Both the position numbers and the translations under genes were made by a program. Positions 8,861-15,136 of a stretch of DNA of 47,327 nucleotides are shown in pieces. Under the pieces are notes generated by a model. The model saw nothing but the letters and a program-made list of their open reading frames with translations. It was not told the DNA's origin and did not search any database. Source of the DNA: Candidatus Bathyarchaeota archaeon A05DMB-4 (GTDB taxonomy: Archaea; Thermoproteota; Bathyarchaeia; Bathyarchaeales; SOJC01); contig JABFQO010000014.1 in the NCBI GenBank assembly GCA_019685575.1, positions 1 through 47,327 of the forward strand. Reading direction: 5' to 3'. How positions within the stretch are numbered: the first letter of the stretch is position 1; every line of letters begins with the position of its first letter.

Positions 8861-9682
8861 ATGCACAAAATGCCTCAACGTGTCCAGTATCACATCAACT
8901 GCAAACGCGGCGACTTGGCACGATACTTACTTGTGCCTGGCGACCCTGATAGAATCGAAAAAATAGCCAAGCATTGGAGTCAAGCAAAGGAAGTTTCTTC
9001 TCATCGTGAATTTAGGTCGTTCACAGGCGTTTATAATGGCGTAAGAATTTCGGCTGTTTCTAGCGGCATCGGGCCTGCAGCCATGGCAATAGTGGTTAAT
9101 GAAGCAGCGAACATTGGGGTTGAAACATTTATTCGGGTTGGCAGTTGTGGCGCGTTGCAGAGGGACATTGGATGCGGCGATTTGGTAATCTCTTCAGCCG
9201 CGGTTCGTTTAGACAGTACAAGCAACAATTATGTAATGCCAGAATATCCAGCCGCGGCGGATTATGAGGTTTTGTTGGCGCTAATCGAGGCAGCCGAATC
9301 CCAAAACGTGAATTACCATGTAGGCATAACCGCAACCGCAAACGACTTTTACGTTGGGCAAGCCAGACATGGCGCGGGAGGATTTCAAAACCCCGAACGC
9401 AAAAAACTAATCGAAACGCTGCAAAAAATCGGCGTGCTAAACTTTGAGATGGAGACCGCCACGCTTTTTGTGATTTCTAATCTTTTCAGGTTAAGGGCAG
9501 GTTCTGTATGCGCCGTCTACGCAAACCGAGTCACTGACGAATTCAGTCCCCACGCTGGAGAAGACGATTGCATAAGAGTCGCCAACGAAGCCGTCAAAAT
9601 CCTAAATGAATGGGAAGAAAAGAAAAAGACGAAAAAGAAGAAGCATTTCTTCCCAAGCCTCCTCGCACGCAGTACGCATTGA
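8861..9682 (+). CDS. nucleoside phosphorylase, uridine phosphorylase-like
   Basis: Member of the PNP/UDP phosphorylase family that splits a nucleoside with phosphate into base and (deoxy)ribose 1-phosphate. Key motifs are the phosphate-binding VPGDPDRIEKIA near the N-terminus, SSGIGPAAMAI, RVGSCGAL, and the nucleoside-binding FEMETATLF, typical of uridine phosphorylase rather than purine enzymes. The ATG at 8861 fits an AGGAAG about 10 nt upstream; ATGs at 8834 and 8870 are alternatives. The C-terminus has a short lysine-rich run (about residues 260-268). It lies just upstream of the tRNA gene. Substrate preference (uridine versus another nucleoside) is inferred from family resemblance. Confidence 0.88.
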   Translation: MHKMPQRVQYHINCKRGDLARYLLVPGDPDRIEKIAKHWSQAKEVSSHREFRSFTGVYNGVRISAVSSGIGPAAMAIVVNEAANIGVETFIRVGSCGALQRDIGCGDLVISSAAVRLDSTSNNYVMPEYPAAADYEVLLALIEAAESQNVNYHVGITATANDFYVGQARHGAGGFQNPERKKLIETLQKIGVLNFEMETATLFVISNLFRLRAGSVCAVYANRVTDEFSPHAGEDDCIRVANEAVKILNEWEEKKKTKKKKHFFPSLLARSTH

Positions 9683-9738
9683 AAATGCTTATAATAACGT
9701 CGACGATAATTTTGTAACTTGCACGCAAACGCTTAGGC

Positions 9739-9813
9739 GGGCCGGTAGCTCAGCATGGTTAGAGCGTTCGGCTGATAACCGAAAGGTCGAGAGTCCAAAT
9801 CTCTCCCGGCCCA
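9739..9813 (+). tRNA. tRNA-Ile (anticodon GAT)
   Basis: A full cloverleaf is visible. The acceptor stem GGGCCGG pairs with CCGGCCC, with discriminator A and no encoded CCA. The D arm is GCTC/GAGC. The anticodon arm TTCGG-CTGATAA-CCGAA gives GAT. The T arm is GAGAG/CTCTC. No intron is present. The T loop reads TCCAAAT instead of the usual TTCAAAT, so position 55 is C rather than the U normally turned into pseudouridine. The structure is otherwise perfect, so the gene looks functional. Confidence 0.95.
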
Positions 9814-9853
9814 CTTCTTAGTTGCCTTGTTCCACTGCAAGCTTCTTTCGGGA

Positions 9854-10918
9854 CTATGACGAAATGACTGACAAGGGTTGTTTCTTCTTTCTTGGAAAGT
9901 ATTTTCGCGTTCGTAAGCCCAGTTTAACCAAAGACAGCATCAAAGGCACCTCCATCAGCGGGCCGATCACCGTTGCCAACGCTGCGCCAGAGCCGATTCC
10001 GTAGAGTGTTGTGGCTACGGCGATGGCGACTTCGAAGTGGCTACTGCTGCCTATGAGTGTGGTGTCGATGGCAGTTTCGTACTTCCAGCCTAAAAAGTAA
10101 CCAAGAGAATAGGTTCATGTAATCATTGTGGCATAGTGCAGCAAGTTAGGTGCTGCAAGGTAAGCGACCAAAAGAGGATCATTCAGAATAACTTCGCCCT
10201 CGAATGAGAATAAAACTATAAGAGTTGTCAGCAATGCGACGATGGATATTTTCCCAAGAGTTGGGATATAAGTATTGTTAAACCAGCCTTCGCCTTTTTT
10301 CTCAAGTATTAATTTGCGGGAAATTGCGCCTGCCGCGACTGGCAACGCTATGAAAATTAGAACGCTAGTAGCAATCAAATCCCATGGCACTGGAATGCTA
10401 CTGACGCCTAAGTAAAAAGCCGCAAGTGGAGCATAAAGAGCAAGCATCAGTAGAGCATTGATTGCTGTGTTGATTAAGCCCTGTGCCATGTCGCCTTTCG
10501 CCAGAAACATCCACCACATAACCATGGCGGTGCACGGTGACAAGCCCAAAAGTATGACCCCTGCAATGTATTGTGGGTTGCCGGCGAGAAGCACGTTGGC
10601 GTAGATAGTCATGATGATTGGAGCCACTACCCAATTAGCAATTATCGTAACGAGCAACGGCTTGGGGTTATGAGCTGCCTTTCTGATGTCGCTGAAACGT
10701 ATTCCGACAACCGTGGGGTACATCATAAAGAACAAAAGGATTCCTATAGGAATCGACAGTTTGTTAAACTTGAGAGAATCCATAAACTGCCCAAACTGTG
10801 GCAAAAAGCGTCCAAGAAGTAGACCAACGATTATGCATATTGCTATCCAAAGCGTCAGGTATTTCTCAAAAAGCCCTAGAGATGCTTCATGTTTAACGTA
10901 CGGTTGTTCCTCTGTCAA
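9854..10918 (-). pseudogene. arsB: ACR3-type arsenite exporter interrupted by one in-frame TGA
   Basis: ACR3 family arsenite efflux permease with about 10 membrane helices. The first 267 codons include the conserved LGLSPCTAMV with the family's key cysteine. Codon 268 is TGA (10115-10117). Reading straight on in the same frame gives another 86 residues with the expected ACR3 C-terminus, including HFEVAIAVATTLYGIGSGAA and GPLMEVPLMLSLV, ending at TAG 9854-9856. The total of about 354 codons matches family length, so only one nonsense codon separates it from an intact gene. It starts at a TTG preceded by GAGGG, 25 nt after the Usp gene, as one operon. Possibilities are a recent pseudogene, readthrough, or a base error. 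Confidence 0.85.
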
Positions 10919-10943
10919 AGTCTTGCCCTCTTGCCATTGACAA

Positions 10944-11330
10944 CTACATCACTATAAGTACGTTTACAGGAGATTCGCAAGATACTCTATTGCACACGCT
11001 TCCTAAAACTAATTCATGAGCAGCGCCGACGCCTCTTCTTCCGATCACAATCAGGTCAAACTTCCCGTCTCGAGCCATATCTGTAATTGTTTTGGAAGGG
11101 TTTGTACTCGTGACCGAGACAAGTTTGTACTTTATTTTTTCATATTCTAAGACAGCTTTTGCATCTTCCAAGATTCTGTGGCTAAACTCGTGAGCAGACG
11201 GTGTAGGTGAAGGGTAAAAAACGTTAACAACAGTTATTTCAGCCGAGAACTTCTCTGCAATCTTGATTGCTTCTGTTAACGCTTTTTTTGAATGTTCTGA
11301 ACCATCAACACCAACCAATATCTTTTTCAA
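10944..11330 (-). CDS. universal stress protein A family protein
   Basis: UspA-fold nucleotide-binding protein of 128 residues. It begins KKILVGVDGSEHSKKAL and ends with the ATP-binding GRRGVGAAHELVLGSV, then a strand PVNVLIV, so it is a complete single-domain Usp with an ATP-binding loop. The TTG start at 11330 has AAGGCGA upstream. The promoter contains one copy of the 26-bp repeat shared with the HdrA-N/ferredoxin operon. It is followed 25 nt later by the interrupted ACR3 gene, so its stress signal is plausibly arsenite or another thiol-reactive metalloid. Function beyond family is inferred. Confidence 0.88.
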   Translation of the reverse strand: MKKILVGVDGSEHSKKALTEAIKIAEKFSAEITVVNVFYPSPTPSAHEFSHRILEDAKAVLEYEKIKYKLVSVTSTNPSKTITDMARDGKFDLIVIGRRGVGAAHELVLGSVCNRVSCESPVNVLIVM

Positions 11331-11362
11331 TTGCTTTCGCCTTGAACTAAAAAGTAAATATA

Positions 11363-11388
11363 TTTAAGTATTTAAATCTATTGTTATA
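11363..11388 (-). promoter_or_regulatory. 26-bp promoter repeat, copy 1 (upstream of usp-ACR3)
   Basis: A 26-nt block identical to 14256-14281. Its left part on the plus strand is TTTAAGTATTTAAATC. Read on the minus strand it contains a TATA-like ATTTAAATA about 43 nt before the usp start, which puts transcription initiation close to 11346. Conservation extends beyond a core TATA box, suggesting a bound regulator such as the ArsR protein encoded next door. Confidence 0.7.
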
Positions 11389-11439
11389 GTCTCTTTCATT
11401 CTATTAGTTTCAGCTAACTCATTGTTCTGCGATTCCTCT

Positions 11440-11838
11440 TCACAAGACATCTAATTTGTGCATATGTCTAATCAGTTTGGGGTCTGCAATGCTGTAAAAA
11501 ACCCACTTACCTTTTTTTCTGTCTTTTACTATGCCTGCATTTTCCAGAATTCCTAAATGGTGAGAAGCTGTGGGTTGAGTCAGATTCAAGGCAATCATAA
11601 TTTCGCAGACGCACATTTCTCTGACTTCAAGGAGTTTAATAATCCTTAATCTCGTTTCATCGGCTAGCGCCTTGAAAAACTTACTTAGGTTATAGATTGT
11701 TTTGCTGTCTGCAGTCTCTTCTGCCAGCTGTTTTAATTCATTCGCGTATTTTGAAGAGTTTTCAGCGGAACAAATTCCTGAGCCTATCAAGCGATTTAGT
11801 CTCTTACTTACCTCAGGCTCTGACATTGCTTGACACAT
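11440..11838 (-). CDS. arsR: ArsR/SmtB-family metalloregulatory repressor
   Basis: Winged-helix repressor of 132 residues. The DNA-binding part spans about 48-125: FFKALADETRLRIIKLL, the sensor helix EMCVCEI with the Cys-x-Cys of arsenic/antimony-sensing ArsR proteins, the recognition helix LTQPTASHHLGIL, and the wing KGKWVFYSI. The N-terminal extension of about 45 residues carries two more cysteines (MCQ and GIC). Start 11838 would be almost leaderless, with a TATA-like ATTTAAAT about 29 nt upstream; an ATG at 11826 is the alternative. It is the last gene of the cluster on this strand, after the GcvH-like gene, but also has its own promoter. It probably represses the nearby operons until metalloid binds. 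Confidence 0.9.
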   Translation of the reverse strand: MCQAMSEPEVSKRLNRLIGSGICSAENSSKYANELKQLAEETADSKTIYNLSKFFKALADETRLRIIKLLEVREMCVCEIMIALNLTQPTASHHLGILENAGIVKDRKKGKWVFYSIADPKLIRHMHKLDVL

Positions 11839-11845
11839 CTGTCAA
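11830..11845. promoter_or_regulatory. perfect inverted repeat at the arsR start (candidate operator)
   Basis: TTGACA-CATC-TGTCAA, a perfect 6-bp inverted repeat with a 4-nt spacer. It overlaps the likely transcription start and first codon of arsR, and an ATTTAAAT box lies about 20 nt upstream. The placement would block initiation if bound, which suggests autoregulation. Confidence 0.5.
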
Positions 11846-11893
11846 TAATAATGAAATAATGCATTTAAATATATTTCTTAACCGACTCGGCTT

Positions 11894-12364
11894 CTATTTT
11901 TTCCTTTTTGCCTCTTGTGCCTCTATGATTTTGAGCACTTCTTTGAGATACTCTGCAGAAGATTGAAGATATTTTTTGCTCTCTTCCCAGTTTGAAGGTT
12001 TAACTCGGAAAAGCCATGTTGAATAGGGTTTTTCATTCAATGGATAGGGGTCTTTTTCCAGTTCCTTGTTGACTTCGATGAACGTTCCTTCGACAGGTGA
12101 TATTATCTCTGTTGCAGCCTTCATGGACTCTATTTCGCCCATTTCTTCAGTTGTACTTCCTATGGGGGGCAAATTGATCGCGGCTATATCGCCCATAAGT
12201 TGCTGAAAAGGGTCAGTGTAGCCAATTTCCACAATATCCCCTTGCTGTTTAACCCAAAAGTGCGACTCCTTCGAGTAAAGAAGATTCTTGGGGATTATCA
12301 CTTTGTATTTCCAATAGCGTATTGTGTAGTTTTCGTTATCTTCCGTCACGTTAATCTCACTCAT
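11894..12364 (-). CDS. GcvH-like lipoyl-carrier protein
   Basis: Glycine-cleavage H-like protein of 156 residues. The lipoylated lysine is expected at Lys82 in GEIESMKAATEIISPVEG, the H-protein beta-hairpin signature. It also has WVKQQGDIVEIGYTDPFQ and the C-terminal helix expected of the fold. No genes for glycine decarboxylase (P), aminomethyltransferase (T) or lipoate ligase are in the window. The gene instead overlaps the DGC gene upstream by 4 nt and lies in an operon with ferredoxins and an HdrA-like domain. This recalls the lipoate-binding proteins that work with Hdr-like complexes in sulfur oxidation, so a thiol-carrier role is more likely than glycine cleavage. That role is inferred. 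Confidence 0.85.
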   Translation of the reverse strand: MSEINVTEDNENYTIRYWKYKVIIPKNLLYSKESHFWVKQQGDIVEIGYTDPFQQLMGDIAAINLPPIGSTTEEMGEIESMKAATEIISPVEGTFIEVNKELEKDPYPLNEKPYSTWLFRVKPSNWEESKKYLQSSAEYLKEVLKIIEAQEAKRKK

Positions 12365-12774
12365 TCTTTATCACACTCCGAAACTATTTTTTCAACTTCT
12401 TTACATATTTTTTCGGCTATTGCATCGGCCAGTTTTTCTCCTTTTTCTCCGATGTAGACTCTAGACTTTGGCATAAGTTCTGTTTCTTTCTCCACATCAG
12501 TTACCACGATTGTGGCTTTGGGGTTTCCACCGTACATTCGTATTGCCCGCTCTGCGCATCTTTTCTCGCAACCTTCAATAGTTATGGTTGGGTGTGCCCA
12601 AACAAACTCTCTTTCTTGTTGTTGCCCCGCCAAGAAGAGGGGAAGACAAGTAGTCACAATGTTAGGTGACATGAGTTTCCCGAAAGCTTTCAAAACAGCA
12701 ACTCTCGAAACAGTCCCTTCGGGTATCTCTTCACCGCTGCAGGCAACTATGCCTATGAGCTTTGACTTGGGCAT
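12361..12774 (-). CDS. DGC-domain cysteine protein 1 (putative zinc-binding)
   Basis: DGC-type small protein of 137 residues. Four cysteines sit at Cys12 (ACSG), Cys43 (TCLPL), Cys69 and Cys73 (EGCEKRC). The same four, each shifted by one, occur in the neighbour encoded at 12753-13187, so the two are paralogues. The family is annotated as putative zinc-binding, but no reaction is established. It overlaps the preceding gene by 22 nt and the GcvH-like gene by 4 nt, so translation is probably coupled. In this context the cysteines could hold a metal, an iron-sulfur cluster or a metalloid. Confidence 0.78.
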   Translation of the reverse strand: MPKSKLIGIVACSGEEIPEGTVSRVAVLKAFGKLMSPNIVTTCLPLFLAGQQQEREFVWAHPTITIEGCEKRCAERAIRMYGGNPKATIVVTDVEKETELMPKSRVYIGEKGEKLADAIAEKICKEVEKIVSECDKE

Positions 12775-13187
12775 TCTTCTTTTTCCCTCTTTATCTTTCT
12801 TATTTCATCAAGGATTTTGCCAGCGACAATTCTTGCGAATTTTTCTCCTTCTGGACCCGGATCAACAACTGATTTGACTTCCAAGTCTATATGATCGCGG
12901 TAGAGTTGTAGAACGTTTAGACTTGCCGCAAGTTTTCCATTGGAAGATTGTACACTTTTCGTTGCGCATTTATAAGGGCAACCATCTATAGTGATTACTG
13001 GAAATTTTTGGACTTGTTGACGAGTTTTTTCGTCTCCTATAACCAGCAGTGGAAGGCAAACAGTGTCTGTCTCTTTTGGAAGAAGATCTTCCACAATATA
13101 ATATGCCGCAAGCCTAGCTATCGTTCCACTTGGCTTTCCTATGCCGCTACATGGAATTATCAGAATTTTTTCTTTATCTTCTTCCAT
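12753..13187 (-). CDS. DGC-domain cysteine protein 2 (putative zinc-binding)
   Basis: Paralogue of the protein encoded just downstream. It has 144 residues with conserved cysteines at 13 (PCSG), 44 (VCLPL), 70 and 74 (DGCPYKC). It carries the literal DGC triplet that names the family, whereas the neighbour has EGC. The C-terminal part differs (charged helix ending KREKEECPSQSS). It follows ferredoxin 2 by 15 nt in the same operon. Two adjacent, diverged copies suggest a heterodimer or two different partners. Function is not established. Confidence 0.8.
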   Translation of the reverse strand: MEEDKEKILIIPCSGIGKPSGTIARLAAYYIVEDLLPKETDTVCLPLLVIGDEKTRQQVQKFPVITIDGCPYKCATKSVQSSNGKLAASLNVLQLYRDHIDLEVKSVVDPGPEGEKFARIVAGKILDEIRKIKREKEECPSQSS

Positions 13188-13202
13188 TATCTTTTTCTAT
13201 CC

Positions 13203-13502
13203 TTAAGTTTTGCTTTTGTATTTTTCTCGAAGCTCGGTGAGCATCTGTTTTAATTCATCTTTTGACGGGAAGGTTATTGCCTCGAAGGGGCAGACTCGTC
13301 CACAGGCTTTGCAGCCCACCAAACAATGAGTAGGTTTAGCTACTATGGGTTTCTTGTTTTCCTCGTCAAAGCCGTAAACGTCATGACCAGCGCCTTCGCA
13401 GACTTGTATACACAATTTACATCCGTTACATTTTGAAAAATCAATTTTGGGGCACCATTTGATTTCTTGTCGAGGAATTCCCAGATAAGTTGGAGAACTC
13501 AC
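13203..13502 (-). CDS. dicluster [4Fe-4S] ferredoxin 2
   Basis: Ferredoxin of 99 residues with two [4Fe-4S] motifs. The first is Cys25-x2-Cys28-x2-Cys31-x3-Cys35; the second is Cys60-x3-Cys64-x2-Cys67-x3-Cys71-Pro, with three rather than two residues in the first gap. An N-terminal signature GIPRQEIKW is shared with the other two ferredoxins of the cluster. It has an extra Cys17 and a short insertion (EGAG) after cluster 1. It lies 15 nt from both neighbours in the operon and likely carries electrons between the HdrA-like domain and the DGC/lipoyl proteins (inferred). Confidence 0.88.
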   Translation of the reverse strand: MSSPTYLGIPRQEIKWCPKIDFSKCNGCKLCIQVCEGAGHDVYGFDEENKKPIVAKPTHCLVGCKACGRVCPFEAITFPSKDELKQMLTELREKYKSKT

Positions 13503-13517
13503 ACTATTTCCCTCTTT

Positions 13518-13829
13518 CTAACGTTTATCTGTTTGAACTAGGCTAAATCCATACTTCAACCTAGCATGCTTCATCATTTCTCTGAGTTTGTCTTTCGAGG
13601 GATGCGTTATAGCTCCAATGGGGCAAATCCAACCGCAGGCTTTGCATCCGACAACACAGTTTTCAGGCTTGGCGACAACTGGTTTTTCGTCAACAACAGC
13701 AAACACGTCATGTTTACAATGGCGAACACATTCCCCGCAACCATCGCATCGTTCAAGGTTCAAGGTAGGAAACCACGCAATTTCGCTACGAGGTATTCCA
13801 GCATATACTTGGTTACTGTGTTCAGTCAC
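13518..13829 (-). CDS. dicluster [4Fe-4S] ferredoxin 1
   Basis: Ferredoxin of 103 residues with motifs Cys28-x2-Cys31-x2-Cys34-x3-Cys38 and Cys58-x3-Cys62-x2-Cys65-x3-Cys69-Pro. The leader is GIPRSEIAWFPTLNLERC, close to the leaders of its two paralogues. It begins 4 nt after the HdrA-N gene stops, so translation is coupled. Its similarity to ferredoxin 2 and to the divergent ferredoxin 3 points to duplication inside this locus. Electron partner is unknown. Confidence 0.9.
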   Translation of the reverse strand: MTEHSNQVYAGIPRSEIAWFPTLNLERCDGCGECVRHCKHDVFAVVDEKPVVAKPENCVVGCKACGWICPIGAITHPSKDKLREMMKHARLKYGFSLVQTDKR

Positions 13830-13833
13830 GTCG

Positions 13834-14214
13834 TTACGCCTTCTGTTCTTTCAGGACTTGTTCAACTGTTTCTTGCACTTTTTTCATCGCTTCTTCGGTG
13901 GGCATGTTTCTCAGGTCTAATGGAATGAGTTGTTTGTCAATGTTGAGTCCTTTTGCCTTAAAAGCTTCTTTGAACATTTTCTTCTGCATGACTGGGGCGC
14001 ATCCACCAACTATGTATATGCGTTCCTTGTCGTTTGGATCCAAGTAATCCGCTAGGAATCTATCGCCGTCTTCGACACAAAGCTGCGGATGTATCACTGC
14101 ATACTCCACGTCTAACTCGTTTCTCACGAAATTTATCAGTGGCCACAATTGAAGCTTAGAAAATCCGGGGCATTCGCCTGTGCAGAAGCACATTATGAAT
14201 CTTGGCTTTTCCAT
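13834..14214 (-). CDS. stand-alone HdrA N-terminal-like cysteine domain
   Basis: Small protein of 126 residues matching only the first domain of heterodisulfide reductase subunit HdrA. Its cysteines at 9, 11, 15, 46 and 72 line up with Cys12, 14, 47 and 72 of the full HdrA at 36.7 kb; compare MCFCTGECPG and ICHCGG, then GGCAPVMQKKMF and ASCSPRMHLDTF. No FAD domain or ferredoxin inserts follow. The ATG at 14214 is chosen because GGAGG sits 6 nt upstream; the longer reading frame to 14247 would run into the promoter. It is first in a six-gene operon. It may act as an adaptor or metal/cluster-binding unit. Confidence 0.75.
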   Translation of the reverse strand: MEKPRFIMCFCTGECPGFSKLQLWPLINFVRNELDVEYAVIHPQLCVEDGDRFLADYLDPNDKERIYIVGGCAPVMQKKMFKEAFKAKGLNIDKQLIPLDLRNMPTEEAMKKVQETVEQVLKEQKA

Positions 14215-14255
14215 AGTAATCCTCCGTGTTGTTTTTGAATATAGCAAAATATAAA

Positions 14256-14281
14256 TTTAAGTATTTAAATCTATTGTTATA
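14256..14281. promoter_or_regulatory. 26-bp promoter repeat, copy 2 (between divergent operons)
   Basis: Identical to 11363-11388. It lies between the HdrA-N gene (minus strand) and ferredoxin 3 (plus strand). On the minus strand its ATTTAAATA would direct initiation near 14239, 25 nt before the HdrA-N start, leaving room for the GGAGG site. On the plus strand the AT-rich ATAAATTTAAGTATTTAAAT could serve ferredoxin 3. One bound regulator could control both directions. Confidence 0.7.
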
Positions 14282-14305
14282 ACGAAGTTCGACGGAGATA
14301 TATAA

Positions 14306-14653
14306 ATGACTGAGATCAAAAGTTCATCTGAGCCAGTTTGGCACAGAGTTCCACGCAAAGAAATCGAGTGGCATCCAACTGTTGAATATGAATTATGCAT
14401 AGGTTGCGGGCTGTGTGTTCTAGGGTGCAGCGCCAACGTTTATGCGTTTGATTTTGAGAAAAACAAACCAGTTGTAGCCGCACCTTTAAAGTGTAAAGTT
14501 GGCTGCGTAACCTGCGCTAACACGTGCCCAGTTCATGCGATAAGTTTCCCACCCCTCTCATATCTACACAAGATTATCAAAAAAAGAAACGTTTTAGCCA
14601 CCAGCAGAAATGAACTCAAAGAAAGCAAGGAGAAAATAGCCTACAAAAAATAG
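14306..14653 (+). CDS. dicluster [4Fe-4S] ferredoxin 3
   Basis: Third paralogue of the ferredoxin group, 115 residues. Cluster motifs are Cys31-x2-Cys34-x2-Cys37-x3-Cys41 and Cys63-x3-Cys67-x2-Cys70-x3-Cys74-Pro. The leader RVPRKEIEWHPTVEYELC matches the others. A lysine-rich C-terminal tail of about 30 residues is specific to this copy. GGAG precedes the ATG by about 8 nt. It is transcribed away from the main operon through the shared 26-bp repeat and is followed 10 nt later by a DUF169 gene. Confidence 0.88.
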   Translation: MTEIKSSSEPVWHRVPRKEIEWHPTVEYELCIGCGLCVLGCSANVYAFDFEKNKPVVAAPLKCKVGCVTCANTCPVHAISFPPLSYLHKIIKKRNVLATSRNELKESKEKIAYKK

Positions 14654-14663
14654 GTGATTTAAC

Positions 14664-15107
14664 ATGACGCGCATAGAAAACACCCAGACAGCATCCTCAC
14701 TTAAAGAAATACTCAACCTCAAATGGTCTCCAATAGCCGTAAAAATAGTCAAAGAAGACACAAACCCCGAGAACATACCTACACCATCCACAAAAAAGCT
14801 TCGATATTGTCAACTTTTAATGGAAGCAAAAAAAGGAAAAAGTGCAACGCTAACAAAAGAAAACATCGCATGCCCAGCAGCAGCTGCAGCACTAGGCTTG
14901 TTGCCACTTCCTGAAAAGATCAGTAGCGGAGAGATGCTCAAAGCACTTGGTTTATTTGATGCAAAAGAAGCGCGCGCGCGTGAAGGCAAAAATTACTTCG
15001 ACCGAATAATTATTGTTTACTTTTGCCAGCCGCTGGGTTTAAGTTCGCATCCCTATGGCAACTTTAGTAAGACTTTTATTTTGGCACGTCGCTTTTTAAG
15101 CGAATAA
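14664..15107 (+). CDS. DUF169 family protein, C-terminally truncated
   Basis: The first 110 or so residues resemble DUF169: LKEILNLKWSPIAVKIV, YCQLLMEAKKGKSATLTKENIACPAAAAALGL, then GEMLKALGLFDAKEAR. The family is usually about 200-250 residues, but this product is 147. Its last 35 residues, after KEAR, do not look like the family, and no continuation was found in the other frames before the next gene. It may be a decayed or shortened gene. AGGTGA precedes the ATG. It likely forms an operon with ferredoxin 3. DUF169 has no established activity; members occur near iron-sulfur and metal genes. Confidence 0.65.
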   Translation: MTRIENTQTASSLKEILNLKWSPIAVKIVKEDTNPENIPTPSTKKLRYCQLLMEAKKGKSATLTKENIACPAAAAALGLLPLPEKISSGEMLKALGLFDAKEARAREGKNYFDRIIIVYFCQPLGLSSHPYGNFSKTFILARRFLSE

Positions 15108-15136
15108 TCCAAAATAAGTTAGAGGTACTTTGGAAT

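Noticed and set aside
9606-9821. Open frame running through the tRNA gene
   Set aside because: It overlaps the nucleoside phosphorylase end and the whole tRNA-Ile; no family features.
10115-10117. TGA in ACR3 as a selenocysteine codon
   Set aside because: ACR3 is not a known selenoprotein, the position is inside a late membrane helix region rather than an active-site cysteine, and no selenocysteine machinery is in view. Nonsense mutation or error is simpler.
11894-12364. GcvH-like gene as part of a glycine cleavage system
   Set aside because: No P, T or L protein gene is nearby and the operon partners are DGC and ferredoxin genes.
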